This document shows positions 11,400-21,400 of a DNA stretch of 64,000 nucleotides, in pieces. Below the pieces are notes generated by a model. It was not told the origin of the DNA. It ran no database searches and saw only the letters and a list, made by a program, of their open reading frames with translations. The first letter of the stretch is position 1; each line of letters opens with the position of its first letter. The stretch comes from Symbiodinium natans (taxonomy: Eukaryota; Sar; Dinophyceae; Suessiales; Symbiodiniaceae). A program made the position numbers and the translations under genes. The DNA is taken from NCBI GenBank assembly GCA_905221605.1, contig CAJNDS010000791.1, positions 186,001 to 250,000 of the forward strand. The letters run 5' to 3'.

Positions 11400-12308
11400 A
11401 TGGTGGGTGACGACTCGCCCATGCTGCATGTTTGGAAAGCTTCGGGGGATGAGCTGGCCGCAGTACCCATGGCGGATGTGAGTGATGTGAGGGCACTGAA
11501 GAGACACTTGCAGAAGCTGTGCGGTCACTCACGCTTTAGGCAGAGACTCCTGCTTTGCGGGGAAATCTTAGCTGATGAAGCTCGGCTGACATCTGCTTCG
11601 GATCTTGATTTGCAGCTGGTGCTGATGCCCTTTGCCCCTGCCAACGCCTGGCAAGTTCGACAGCTCACAGCCAGGGTTGCGACATACTCTTCTTTGCAGG
11701 TCGAAGAGCTTTTGCTTCGACCACAGGATCCAAATCTTGTGGACATCTGGGGTAATGTAACGCCCCTTCTCACGGCGTCACAACGCAACCGCCCCCAGAT
11801 TGCCCACTTGCTGCTGGAGGCAACCGCGGATCCGAATTTTAGCGACGACCTCGGCAAAACCCCGCTGAGCATCGCATGCGAGTCTGGACTGGAAGAGATG
11901 GTGAGTATTCTTTTGGATGCCGGAGCGGACACAGAGAAGCCGGACATTTGCTCCCGCACACCGCTTTGGTTTGCCTCTTTCCACGGCTTTTCAGACATCG
12001 CTCGATTGCTTCTCGCCTTCAAGGCAGACAAGGACGCCCTGGATGACAACGGCGGCACGCCTCTGCTGGTTGCTTCGCAGCGTGGTTTCGTGGAAGTGGT
12101 ACGCTTGCTCCTGGACGCTGGGGCTGATAAGAACGCCACGGACAACGACGGCAGCTCGCCCGCAACGAGCGCCCGTAAGTACGGCCACGAAGAGATTCTC
12201 CGCCTGCTGTCAGACGACAGCACTTCATCATCTGAGATCTCACCCAGGCTGCGCAAGAGACCGGTTACAGTGCTCAAGAGGTCAGTGAGATGCAAGTCAA
12301 CCGCATGA
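11400..12308 (+). CDS. Ubiquitin-like plus ankyrin-repeat protein, intronless
   Basis: A 302-codon uninterrupted frame. Residues about 8-76 form a ubiquitin-like N-terminal segment (MLHVWKASGDELAAVP, then DVRALKRHLQKL). Residues about 83-270 hold five to six ankyrin repeats with clear TPL...A...G...LLL.AGAD signatures, such as GGTPLLVASQRGF followed by VRLLLDAGADKN. The tail from 271 is Ser-rich then basic. This architecture is abundant in dinoflagellate genomes; the repeats mediate protein binding, and partners are unknown. The start could be 11400 or the internal ATG at 11421, where the family segment begins; I kept the longer one. No intron interrupts it, unlike its surroundings, which fits an origin by retroposition, though no spliced-leader relic is visible upstream. 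It lies within the 26 kb gap between the EEP exon groups. The start of a relative is at 63776. Confidence 0.9.
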   Translation: MVGDDSPMLHVWKASGDELAAVPMADVSDVRALKRHLQKLCGHSRFRQRLLLCGEILADEARLTSASDLDLQLVLMPFAPANAWQVRQLTARVATYSSLQVEELLLRPQDPNLVDIWGNVTPLLTASQRNRPQIAHLLLEATADPNFSDDLGKTPLSIACESGLEEMVSILLDAGADTEKPDICSRTPLWFASFHGFSDIARLLLAFKADKDALDDNGGTPLLVASQRGFVEVVRLLLDAGADKNATDNDGSSPATSARKYGHEEILRLLSDDSTSSSEISPRLRKRPVTVLKRSVRCKSTA

Positions 12309-13853
12309 CGTCGTCCGGGCAATGTGGCGAGTGCAACAAGATAACGTCTGCAAAGCAATCCCATCGGCATGTCTTTCAAGCATCGTGGCTCTTACTGAGC
12401 CACTCTGCGCCAGCAGGCCAGCTAATTGATTCCCGCCGCACGTTTACGGAGGTTCCTTCTCCGGTGTAAGGATCCCTAGTCGAAAGCAGAGCCTTGAAGG
12501 GCAGCAGCGCCCCCAAACAGATTCCCCCAAGCACAGCGCAAGGCCAAGTCGGCGACCCCGAAGACGGGGAGTACCCCGACGGCAAGCACCAGCAGGAGGC
12601 GACGATGGCCAGGGTTTGGCTAGGTGCCCCTTGTCTGGGACTTAAGAACACTTAGGGTGCAAGATTTAGTTGTATGGATGGGCGGTGGGCTGAGAAGAAA
12701 CCAAACGACACTGAGAGCCTAAGGTCGAAAGTCTTGGAGGTTGTGGGGTTTGAGGTTTGGCCCAAACCTAAACAGCTCTAGGCTGAGAGGGTGCTAGGGT
12801 CAAAAAATCCAGGCCCGGAGTGGTTCGAATCCCTTGCTAGTCAGGGACCAATACGTTTGATGAACATAAAATCAAAATGGCGCCCCCCCCAGAAGGAACC
12901 ATCCCATCTACATGCGAGCATGCATCTCTCGTTACTAGGGGTATCGTGAGTACTGGAGGTTCGGCAGATGTCGTGCCTAAGCAGAATCGCTACAATAGTG
13001 GGGGATTCTAGCGGAAAAGCAATCGCAGAATCTCTATGTTAGAAAGTAGCAACACAAGCGGGAAAACTTGACAAGATCTTTGTGTGGGTGCCAAAAACCA
13101 AGGGAACGCTGCAGGAAAACGCAAAATCCATGTAAGGATCCCACATAAAATCATTCAGGGTTCCGCAGCTGCTTTCTGCGGCTCTGGGGCCTTTAGAGCC
13201 GACCGTTCTGTAAAGTTTTAGACTCTCTAGGCTGATGCTCGCTCTCCTTCGGCGGTGGGAAAGCACCCAACTTCGTAATGTTGCGGCAAGTGTGCTTGCA
13301 GAGAGCGTCTTGGATACCTGCAAGATCTTTATGTGAAAGTTTCCTTACCTAAGCCGGGGAACCCAATTCCCAGCCAGGAGGAAACGGGAGGTTGCTCATA
13401 GGGAGTCTCTGACGCCACACGGCCGAGCGCCAAGGTGAATGAAGGGTGCGTGCTAGGGTTTGAGGTTCGAATTTTCAAGATCCCCTGCACGGCAGTCAAG
13501 GCGATTCTGGGTGTATACTGGTACACAGGCTACAGGTTGCAACAACTCCAAACACCCTAATTAAGGGTGAAGTATCCTACACCCTCCCCACTCTCACCAT
13601 CACGCCGAAATTTTTCGATGTTTTGCAGGACTGCCACCCATCGTGCCCGGCTCCCTAGCAAGGTCGAGGGTTTCGAGCTTGCAACGCAAATCCTGTAGTC
13701 AAGGGCCTCTTGGGTTGCTTCGCCAGGTTGAGGGCTGAGGACCAGGTCGGGCGTTTCTTTCCCAGAGATTTTTTCCAACAGGTTTTCAGGTGGAACTTGT
13801 TTGGGGTTTGGGGCCCAGAGCGGCTTCCCGCTGTTTTTGCTATGGTTGCGCAG
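12309..13853. other. Stretch without a supported gene
   Basis: Mostly unassignable. One minus-strand reading at about 12476-12620 ends in a stop after a hydrophobic segment (LLLVLAVGVLPVFGVADLAL) and could be an exon, with low support. TTCGAATCCCTTGCT at 12824-12838 is repeated at 51814. Confidence 0.5.
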
Positions 13854-13898
13854 CACAACTCCCTGACCTTCAATCTGCAGCTGAAGGCCAATGAGCAC
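13854..13898 (+). CDS. Candidate exon, product unknown
   Basis: Bounded by GCGCAG and a GT donor. It reads HNSLTFNLQLKANEH, 15 codons in phase 0. It may belong to the gene that ends at 15331. Confidence 0.4.
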
Positions 13899-14281
13899 GT
13901 AGCCATGCAACCCTCGAGGCCTCCGAGAAGAAGCCTAAAAACCCAAACAGTGCAAAGGACAAGACCTCGGCAGACAAACTGCGAGGTCTTTGCAGTTCGC
14001 GCCTCAGAAACCATGGGGGGGAACGGCCTTCAGCCTTTTCCTACTCACGTGCAACAAACGTGGTTCTTCCACAGACGCGAGAACCGAAAGCCCTGCCCGA
14101 AAACAACCATGAACACCAAAATTCGTAGCCTGGAATTCTACTTAGGCTAATGGCTTGCTACAAGTATGATTCTTGAAGCAAGATGACGGTAGTTTTTAGC
14201 TGCTTGCGACCTCATTTGTACCTCAAACCCCTATCCAAGGAGTCCTCAAGTCAGGTCTCCTAAGCCTTGGGCGCAAGACCT

Positions 14282-14318
14282 CCCTAAACCCTAAACCCTA
14301 AATTAGTAAACCCTAAAC
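14282..14318. repeat. Telomere-like CCCTAAA cluster
   Basis: Three tandem CCCTAAA units followed by a diverged one. This is one of the clearest short arrays in the window of the heptamer that is scattered elsewhere. Confidence 0.9.
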
Positions 14319-14438
14319 GGACCCCACAGTTGGGCGGTTCAAGGTTTGGGGCTTGGGCCTTAGGATTTGGGGCATGCAGGCTTTCTGGTGCCAGGTGCCC
14401 TCGCCAAAGACACTCAAAGCCATTGCGCTCGCATGCAG

Positions 14439-15331
14439 ATCCCCCAGAAGCTCGTCGAGGTATCGCGGAATGGGCGCGTTCCTGTGGATGGACTACTGTG
14501 TTTTAACTCGGGTCTAGGCCTGAAAGGCTTCGACCCGAACTTCTAAGCGCCAAATGCTGATGCCTATGGGATCCATGGTTTGAAAATTTAGGGCTTCAAG
14601 GTTTTGGAGTTTTGTGGGCCTTGGGAAGCTCAACAACCCTGTGTTGGGACCGACCCCCAAAGCAAGACAAGGCCATAAATCCTCAATTCTAGACTAGAGT
14701 TAGACACTTTCCCCCAAACCGTACTCCCTCGACCCTAAACTGCCCCAAGAACTCCACCCTTCAACCCTTGACAGCGCCAGGGCCAAACTGCGCGCGAGCT
14801 CTTCGAAAAGCTCGATGCCATCCTGAAGCAGTATCCGGCTCGGAGCCCAGGGGCTACCAGCGCGGATGTAGATGGTTTGGTGGCCCAATCAGGCACAGCG
14901 TAGGGGTCCTCAACATGCATGTTGCTGTGAGGAAGGGTGGTGAGTTCCAAGTAGGAGATCTCTAGTTTTTGGCTTCTTAACCCTGGTTTTTACTGCCCCA
15001 TGAACCTCCAAATGGCCGAACGCGAGGCCCGCCGCAGGCTGGCCGCTGGTTCAGATGGGATCAAGGTGTAGGGCCTCTTAGGGCCTAAACCTTGAGAGTT
15101 TGGGGCTATGGCGGCTTTGGATGCTTTACGGCGTCAGGTCTGAAGGACGTACGGGTTTCATGTGCCAGTCCTTCAGCTTCGCGCAAGTTTGTACAGCGAA
15201 AGCCTAGACCCAAGCCGAAAACTTTATGGACGCCCAAACCTGAAGCCTATATGCCCCACATCCTAAACCCGAAACTCAGCCCAACACTGATGGAAGTCGA
15301 GCAGGCCGGAGGAGAAGCCGGACGAGAGTGA
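14439..15331 (+). CDS. 3' part of a multi-exon gene, product unknown
   Basis: Candidate exons are 14439-14459 (IPQKLVE, 21 bases, GT donor), 14781-14867 (GQTARELFEKLDAILKQYPA and on, 29 codons, GT donor), about 15001-15065 (MAERARR-like charged helix ending GSDGIK, GT donor), and a terminal piece ending VEQAGGEAGRE with a TGA at 15329-15331. All read as charged helical protein in phase 0 or near it. No domain is recognised. The stop lies 219 bases before the ATG of the next gene, a spacing typical of same-strand dinoflagellate clusters. The reading of the last exon and the completeness of the set are uncertain. Confidence 0.5.
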
Positions 15332-15549
15332 GAAGCTGCGCTGCCTCGCTTGAACTTGCTGGTGCTTGCAGGGCCCTGGGAGAAGTTCAGCACAGACTCA
15401 AATCTGGGCCGTGCTGGAGCTTTCACCCCAAAGCCCTCTCCAAGCCCGGCCCTGAAATCCCCAATACCTTGTGGGAGTACCAGTTGCGTTTCGGTTCACA
15501 CGTGTTGGGAGGCTTGTGTGGTGCAGTGCACAGCGCCAATCTTGCCGCA

Positions 15550-17908
15550 ATGGCCGTGCGGCTGCATGTCTTGGTGATGCTGGCATGGCAAGCAGTAGAT
15601 GCCAATCGCGAGCAGTGGATGCAAGTGGACGTGACTGGACAGATGATCGCGGGAAAAGCATATGATGGAGACATTGGGTTTGTCGATGATGCGGGGCAAA
15701 TTTGGGCCCAGGAAGTTCCTGCAAGTACCCGAATGTGGTACTCTTCGACCATTTTCAAAGATGGACGAAAGCAAGCACTCATCGAGATCCTTGGCAATTT
15801 GTGTGAAGCTTCTGGAGACCTGGGGTCGATTCCCTTGAATGCAGATGGACAGAGAAGAATTGCTTGTGCAGGACGGCAGGTGTGGTATGCAGACAATGCT
15901 GGTGTTGAAAACGGCACATGGGTTAAATACGACAGCGTTTTCATCCAAGCTTGGTGTGTGTCCACTGCGGAGAATAGCATGGAGGCCTTGGCAGGAATGG
16001 AAATCAGGCTGAGCACACATGGCTTGCTCTCTATTGCAGTTGGCAAGCCGCATGGTTTTCAATCAGCATCGGTGTTCGTCGAAGGGCAACAGCTGTCAGC
16101 AGATGTCCATGTGGGTAACATGCGAATCCGCAGCATGTTGGGTGCCATTCCAAACAACGTTTCCGAAAAGTCAACATGGAACTTCACCAGTTCGGCCAGG
16201 GAAGCCGAACAGATGACAACTATCATTTTTGAAGGCAACAGCTGGCTCGGAAGCAGTTCGAACCTACCCAGCACCACGGCGTGGGGTGAAGACACAAGTG
16301 CCATCGCTTTAAGTGCCAGATGGGCCAAGTGGCCGGCTGGCGCCATGCCCGATGTGGATGTCTTGTCAATGCTGCCCCTTACGACGACGACGACGACGAC
16401 GACGACGAGGACTTCATGCTGTTTTCTGCCGTGGCAGCACTTGAATGACAACACTTATTATGTTCTTGCTAACTTGCGCTTGCTTGCTGTTTCTACCCTG
16501 TCAGCTCAAGTGGAACATCCACCACGACCACGACGTCCACACCGACGAGCACAGCGACTGCAACAAGGACTGGGTGGGTGTCAGTGTTGGCCGTCAAGGC
16601 CCAAGCGAGAGTCATGCGCTTGGATACGGGTGCCGTAAGTGCAAAGAATTGCTTCAATCATTGCCGAGTTCTTGCCTGAGTTGCGCCGCGAGTACAAGTG
16701 TCACGTCCACCACGAGCTTGTCTTCCACTTCATCGACGAGCACAGTGACCGCAACAAGGACTGCTTGAAGTATCGACTATGAAGACCCACGCGGAAGTCA
16801 TGATGTGGAGACAGGTGCTGTAATAAGTGAGTCTTCGCAGTAAGTCTTTGCAGCTTTTCCTTGTTCTGCTGCCTGTCGAGTACAAGTGGCACGTCTACCG
16901 TGAGCTCGTCTTCCACAACGCCGACGAGCACAGTGACCACTACAAGGACTGCTTGTAGGATATGAGGACCAACGGAAGTCTTTCGGAGACAGATGCTGTA
17001 AGAAAAAGAATGTCTTCAAATTTTTGCCGTTGTTTTCTTGCTGGCGAGTACAAATTTCACGTCCACCACGAGCTCGTCTTCTACGACGTCGACGAGCAGA
17101 GCGAGTGTCACGTCCACCACGAGCTCGTCTTCTACGACGTCGATGAGCAAAGCGAGCAGTACAAGGACTGGTTTCAGAATTATTTGCGACGAGTCCTTTA
17201 CTATTTTTGTCTTGCTCTTGTTGCATGGTGAGTACAAGTGGAACTTCCACCACGACCTTGTCTTTCACAACGCTGGCGAGCACGCTGACCGGAACAAGGA
17301 CTGCCTCCGCTGCCTCCAGCATCAGATTCAATACCTCAAGTGGGCCAGTCCATGACCTTAATTGACCGTCACACCCATGATGAGCACGGCGACAAACCGA
17401 TTTCATGGGCAGTCTTCCCAAGACCGAAGCTTCCATGCCCCCCTTGGCAGCCTGAGCCCGCTGTTTGGGGGGATGATGTACACCAAGCGGTTATCCTTGC
17501 TTCAAGCATCGCCATTCAACAAGAAGTAATCAAGCAGACCTCAGACATCAGCTGGCGCAGCAATGCGGCAGCGGAATGGTACAACACTAACACAGCTCAA
17601 AATTCAATACCTTACAGTCTTACAACCAGCCAAGCTCCTGGACTGTTTAACAAGATTTTACAAGCCCTCATTTGGCGAACTCCCCATTTAGGAGCAAGAC
17701 GACCAGCACCTCCAGCCCCTCCAGGGCTCCTGAGCAGGTTGAGGACTTCTCATCGGATACCGTCTTAGCGACCTCCACATTTCTGGGCAAGATAGCCAGC
17801 ACTTCCAGGGCTCCTGGGATCGATGAAAATCTCTCATCGGATGCTGTTTGTTCTGTGTTGCGCGGGTTCGGAGCTCTGGTTGTGCTGGCTTTCGCAGTGA
17901 GTGGCTGA
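15550..17908 (+). CDS. Secreted, probably GPI-anchored surface protein with Thr-rich stalk, 7 exons
   Basis: Seven exons: 15550-16409, 16505-16567, 16693-16758, 16881-16946, 17049-17165, 17233-17298 and 17692-17908, giving about 484 residues. The ATG at 15550 opens a signal peptide (MAVRLHVLVMLAWQAVDA); the frame extends upstream but without such a start. Residues about 19-277 are an unrecognised ectodomain with N-glycosylation sequons (NGT, NVS, NFT). Nine Thr codons then lead into a Thr/Ser stalk encoded by five small related exons. The last exon has two copies of a motif around STSRAP...SSD and ends in a hydrophobic stretch (LRGFGALVVLAFAVSG) at the C-terminus, as in GPI-anchor signals. 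Every intron can be read as GA...AG with exons breaking after the second codon base, so duplicated exons keep frame. The ectodomain's role is unknown; surface display and O-glycosylation are inferred. Confidence 0.8.
16505..17298 (+). repeat. Tandemly duplicated Thr/Ser stalk exons with their introns
   Basis: Five copies of an exon of 63-66 bases (one of 117) beginning TACAAGTGG or similar and ending AACAAG before GACT, with related flanking intron sequence. The fourth copy, 17049-17165, is an internal double in which the ACGTCCACCACGAGC segment occurs twice. All lengths are multiples of three. Confidence 0.9.
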
Positions 17909-18453
17909 CCGTCTGCTGCGCGCAGCTTTGCAGTCCAGCTTATGCTCTCAGCAGCTTGTCAAGAAGAGATTGTGTCGTTGCAATTTTGCACTACCAGGTA
18001 CTACAGCAGGCCATCACAAAGCAATGCTGAGCTAACACCCTTCCAGCTGCAATCAAAGATTTGCTGGTTATAGGTGACCTTGACATGCCTTGGCGGATGC
18101 GACGCAGCAAGTAGACTAAGTTGACAGGAGCATGTTGCTTATTCGGAGTGTTGTTGTGTCACTGACATGAGCACTTGCTCGCACTGCGCCAAGATGAAAT
18201 TGTTTAAGGGCACCCCGAGGTCCATGCTCTGCCCTCCTTATCCGCATCTCTTCTCTAACTTTCTGAACATGACTTACTAGGAGATCTCTTACCACAGCAC
18301 GCAAGGTACAAGACAGTTGCGCCCGCTGTGTGCACAGAGACTGTTGGTGTGGAAATCATGAAAGCGCACGCTCCAACGACTTGGAACCTGCTTCGCAAGC
18401 CCGAGTTTATGCTCACAGTGTCAAGATATTAACCATAAGGTGCAGCTGCAGGC
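17909..18453. other. Intergenic, no feature seen
   Basis: 545 bases between two same-strand genes. No telomere-like array, no reading frame of interest, no recognisable promoter motif. Confidence 0.6.
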
Positions 18454-21400
18454 ATGGGGAGGATGTTGCCCCGCATTGTGGGCACGCTTGCCTTTGTGCT
18501 GGCCGTCGAGGGTGGCATCGTTGCGAACATGACGGACGGTGAAGTGGAAGATGCTGGTGACACCGCAGAAGAAGAATCGTTCATGCAATCCGTTCTGGCA
18601 GCCACAGAGTTCGAGATCCCTGTGCTGCTTCTCGTGCCTGGGAACGATGCAATGATCATCATGAGCGTGCCACGAGACAGCAAGGTGTCCTATCTGGAAG
18701 CAGCTTTCGGACACCTTTGTGTTGAGCCGCTTGACCTCGTCTTCCAGCAGCACGGGCACGAGTTGGAACTCGATCAGGATGTCTCGTCCCTTGACCTGTC
18801 CAAAGCCACCCGTTCAGGGCGCGCCATCCAGATGCAGGCACGCACAAGCAACCCAAGCAATGCTCAGGGCTCTGGCCGCAGGCTGCAGTCCGTCAATGCT
18901 TCAACGGGTGCAGGTCGGTCTCTAACAGCCTGTGCCGAACAACATCATCCTTTCCAGTTGTTGCACAGTACAGGCCGCCACACCTTGGCAATGTGGAGCA
19001 TTGGTGCAACAGAAGGTGGACATGTCACGTGTGATTGTCCATTCGCCCCAGGCTCGCTTGCTGAATGGCAGCTCTGCGTGTCACAGCAACGTCGTTGTGT
19101 TTGACCAATACTAAGGGCAGAAAGGAGCGCACTGGAAGTTCTTCCAATCTAGAATCTAGAACACATCTTCCCAATCAATCGCAGCCCGAGATCCAATGCA
19201 ACATGAAATCCGAAGCAACAAGGTATGCCCGGCCGGTGAATGTTTGCACTTGCTACTACACCAGTCGTGCTGGTACATGGCTTGGGACAGACACTGTGAC
19301 CTTCAAGTATCGTATCGTGGAGCGTAGCTTGAACCAGAGACGTCGCAGGTGACGCGCTTAGTTTAGGGGCTGATCAAGCGTCATGCAGTGACTTTCATGT
19401 TTTCGTTTCATTGACAGCATGTCCGTCTGCGAAGGAGGGTCAACGCTTGGTGGGACTATTGGTATGTGGAGCCGACTTTCCAGCAAGCAATATGTGTCAC
19501 GGACACAAACGAGTGTGAGCCCAATTATCCGGGAATTTGCGAGCAAGTGTGCTACAACACGATCGGGAGTTACGATTGTGACTGCCATCACGAGCACTAT
19601 CGCAACCAAGATGGCAGAACTTGCACATCCTGCAAATGCCCCCCCGGATTTGAAAGACTTGCCTGCTCAGCTCCGTTGTCTCCATGCCTAGCATGCACAC
19701 CTGGAAGATCAAAGGTCGGTGACGGCATGGGTCCTTGTGAGGCTTGTGTTCCATGCAGCCCTGGCTATGAGCTGATCAATTGCAGCGCTGATAATGCAGG
19801 CTCGTGCGAGCAATGCCCCAGCGGAAAGTTCAAGCCAGACGTGGGGCAATGGAATTCGCTGTGCATAGAATGCGCGCCGTGCGAGTCTGCCTCCCATGCC
19901 TTTTGGGGTCGTTTTATTGATGCTTTAGTTGCTGATTAGCTGTTGCCACAACTTGCCTGCAGTACACTGCCATTGCCATTGCAACATGGAGTCTAGCTCA
20001 GGTACGCGTGAACTGCTCCGGCACTTCGGAGGGAGTTTGTGCAGCCCTGTCACTTGCCACTCCGTCTTGTGAACTTGACGCATGCACTGAGTGGTGGGCT
20101 GGCCAACCGACTCAGATCCGCTTGAGCTCTACTGCGCCCTTGTGTACCGATGGCAGATGTAGCTCGATCAGCTTGGAGCTTCGCCGTCGAGCCGGAGGTG
20201 TAGAGGAGCTTGTCGAGGAGCTGGCCTCGATCAGTGCAAACGTTTCTTCAACCGACTACGTGTGGGATTATCTTCCGTCGGAAGCCATGCTCGCTGGGTA
20301 CGGCTACTTCCTCGCAATTACGGTGGCAGCTCCTGATGGAGTCTCCACGATGTCAGGCTTCATGCGCGGCGATGACTTTTTGGTTCGGAGCTTGGCGGAG
20401 TGGTACGATGCCCAGCTGTTAGTGGCTGCTGGGCTCTCAGACGATGGCGAGGATGCCTTGGCTTTGTCTGTGGTAGAAGCTCTGTGCTATTGGCGCAATG
20501 ACAGCCACGCCTTCAGCATGAAGGCAGCTGCCCTGCAGAACGTTTCTTGTGCAAGGGCGGACACCTTGCGCAATGGCGGAAGCTTCTTTGGTCTCGAACC
20601 CAACGAGGTACCTGCGTTGCATGCAAGCAGTTTGCAGGGATACTCCACGGCTGCTGCAAGCAAGCTGCAGATGCTCCATGTGCTGGAGGAACAAGAGAAG
20701 CATCACCAGGTGCGAGTGGTGACGAACAGAATCGCTAATTAACGTCTGCAGCGCATGTATGCAACCAATCTCAGACGGAACCCCCTTTGTCATGCCCCAG
20801 GTATTAAATGCTTGGTACAACCTCCAAGCACGTCAGCGCAGCGGAGAAGAGGTCAGTGTGCAAGTCCTGCGGCAGGAGATGAGGAGGCTCGCTTTGGTTG
20901 ACTTCAATCGCAGCGAGGCTTTGCGGCGAAGTAGCCTCCAGAGAGAAGTTGAAGGCAAGGATTTGAGTATTCGGCAAGCCGCTGCTCAGATTCGCGCCGA
21001 CTTGCAGCAGCGTCTGAAGCTTTCGGAGCATGTGGCGCAAGGGCTTCAGGAGATCGGATTCTATGGCGAAAACTTCATCGACAGAGCCGAGCGCCGCATT
21101 GACGAGCTCAAGGTTGCCCTGGATCGGGCGATCGCAGAGTACCGAGCCGCGCTAAAGAAACAGAGGAAGAGGTGGAAGCTGATCGGGACCATCGCCGGAG
21201 CTCTGAAGGTAGTGATTGGCGTGGGGATGATGTTCTTTGGCCAACCTGCAGGCGCTGCGCTCGTTGCGCAAGGGTTAACAGACGTTGTCTCAGCTCACAT
21301 AGAAAAAGACTCTGTTGATGTCATTGGCTTCTGGCCATCACACAAAGACACTCAACGTTTTAACGAAACGCTGGATGATTTGCCTGAATGGGCTGTTGCC

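Noticed and set aside
11525-12379. 284-codon minus-strand frame
   Set aside because: It is the antisense shadow of the ankyrin gene.
12760-12850. Possible tRNA with a GGTTCGAATCC box B
   Set aside because: The T stem has a mismatch and no acceptor, D or anticodon stem can be built at the right spacing.
18838-18928. Continuing the 18454 frame to its stop at 19102-19104
   Set aside because: Downstream of 18929 a different frame gives Cys-rich protein that joins the later exons in phase, so 18838-18928 is better read as a GC-AG intron.
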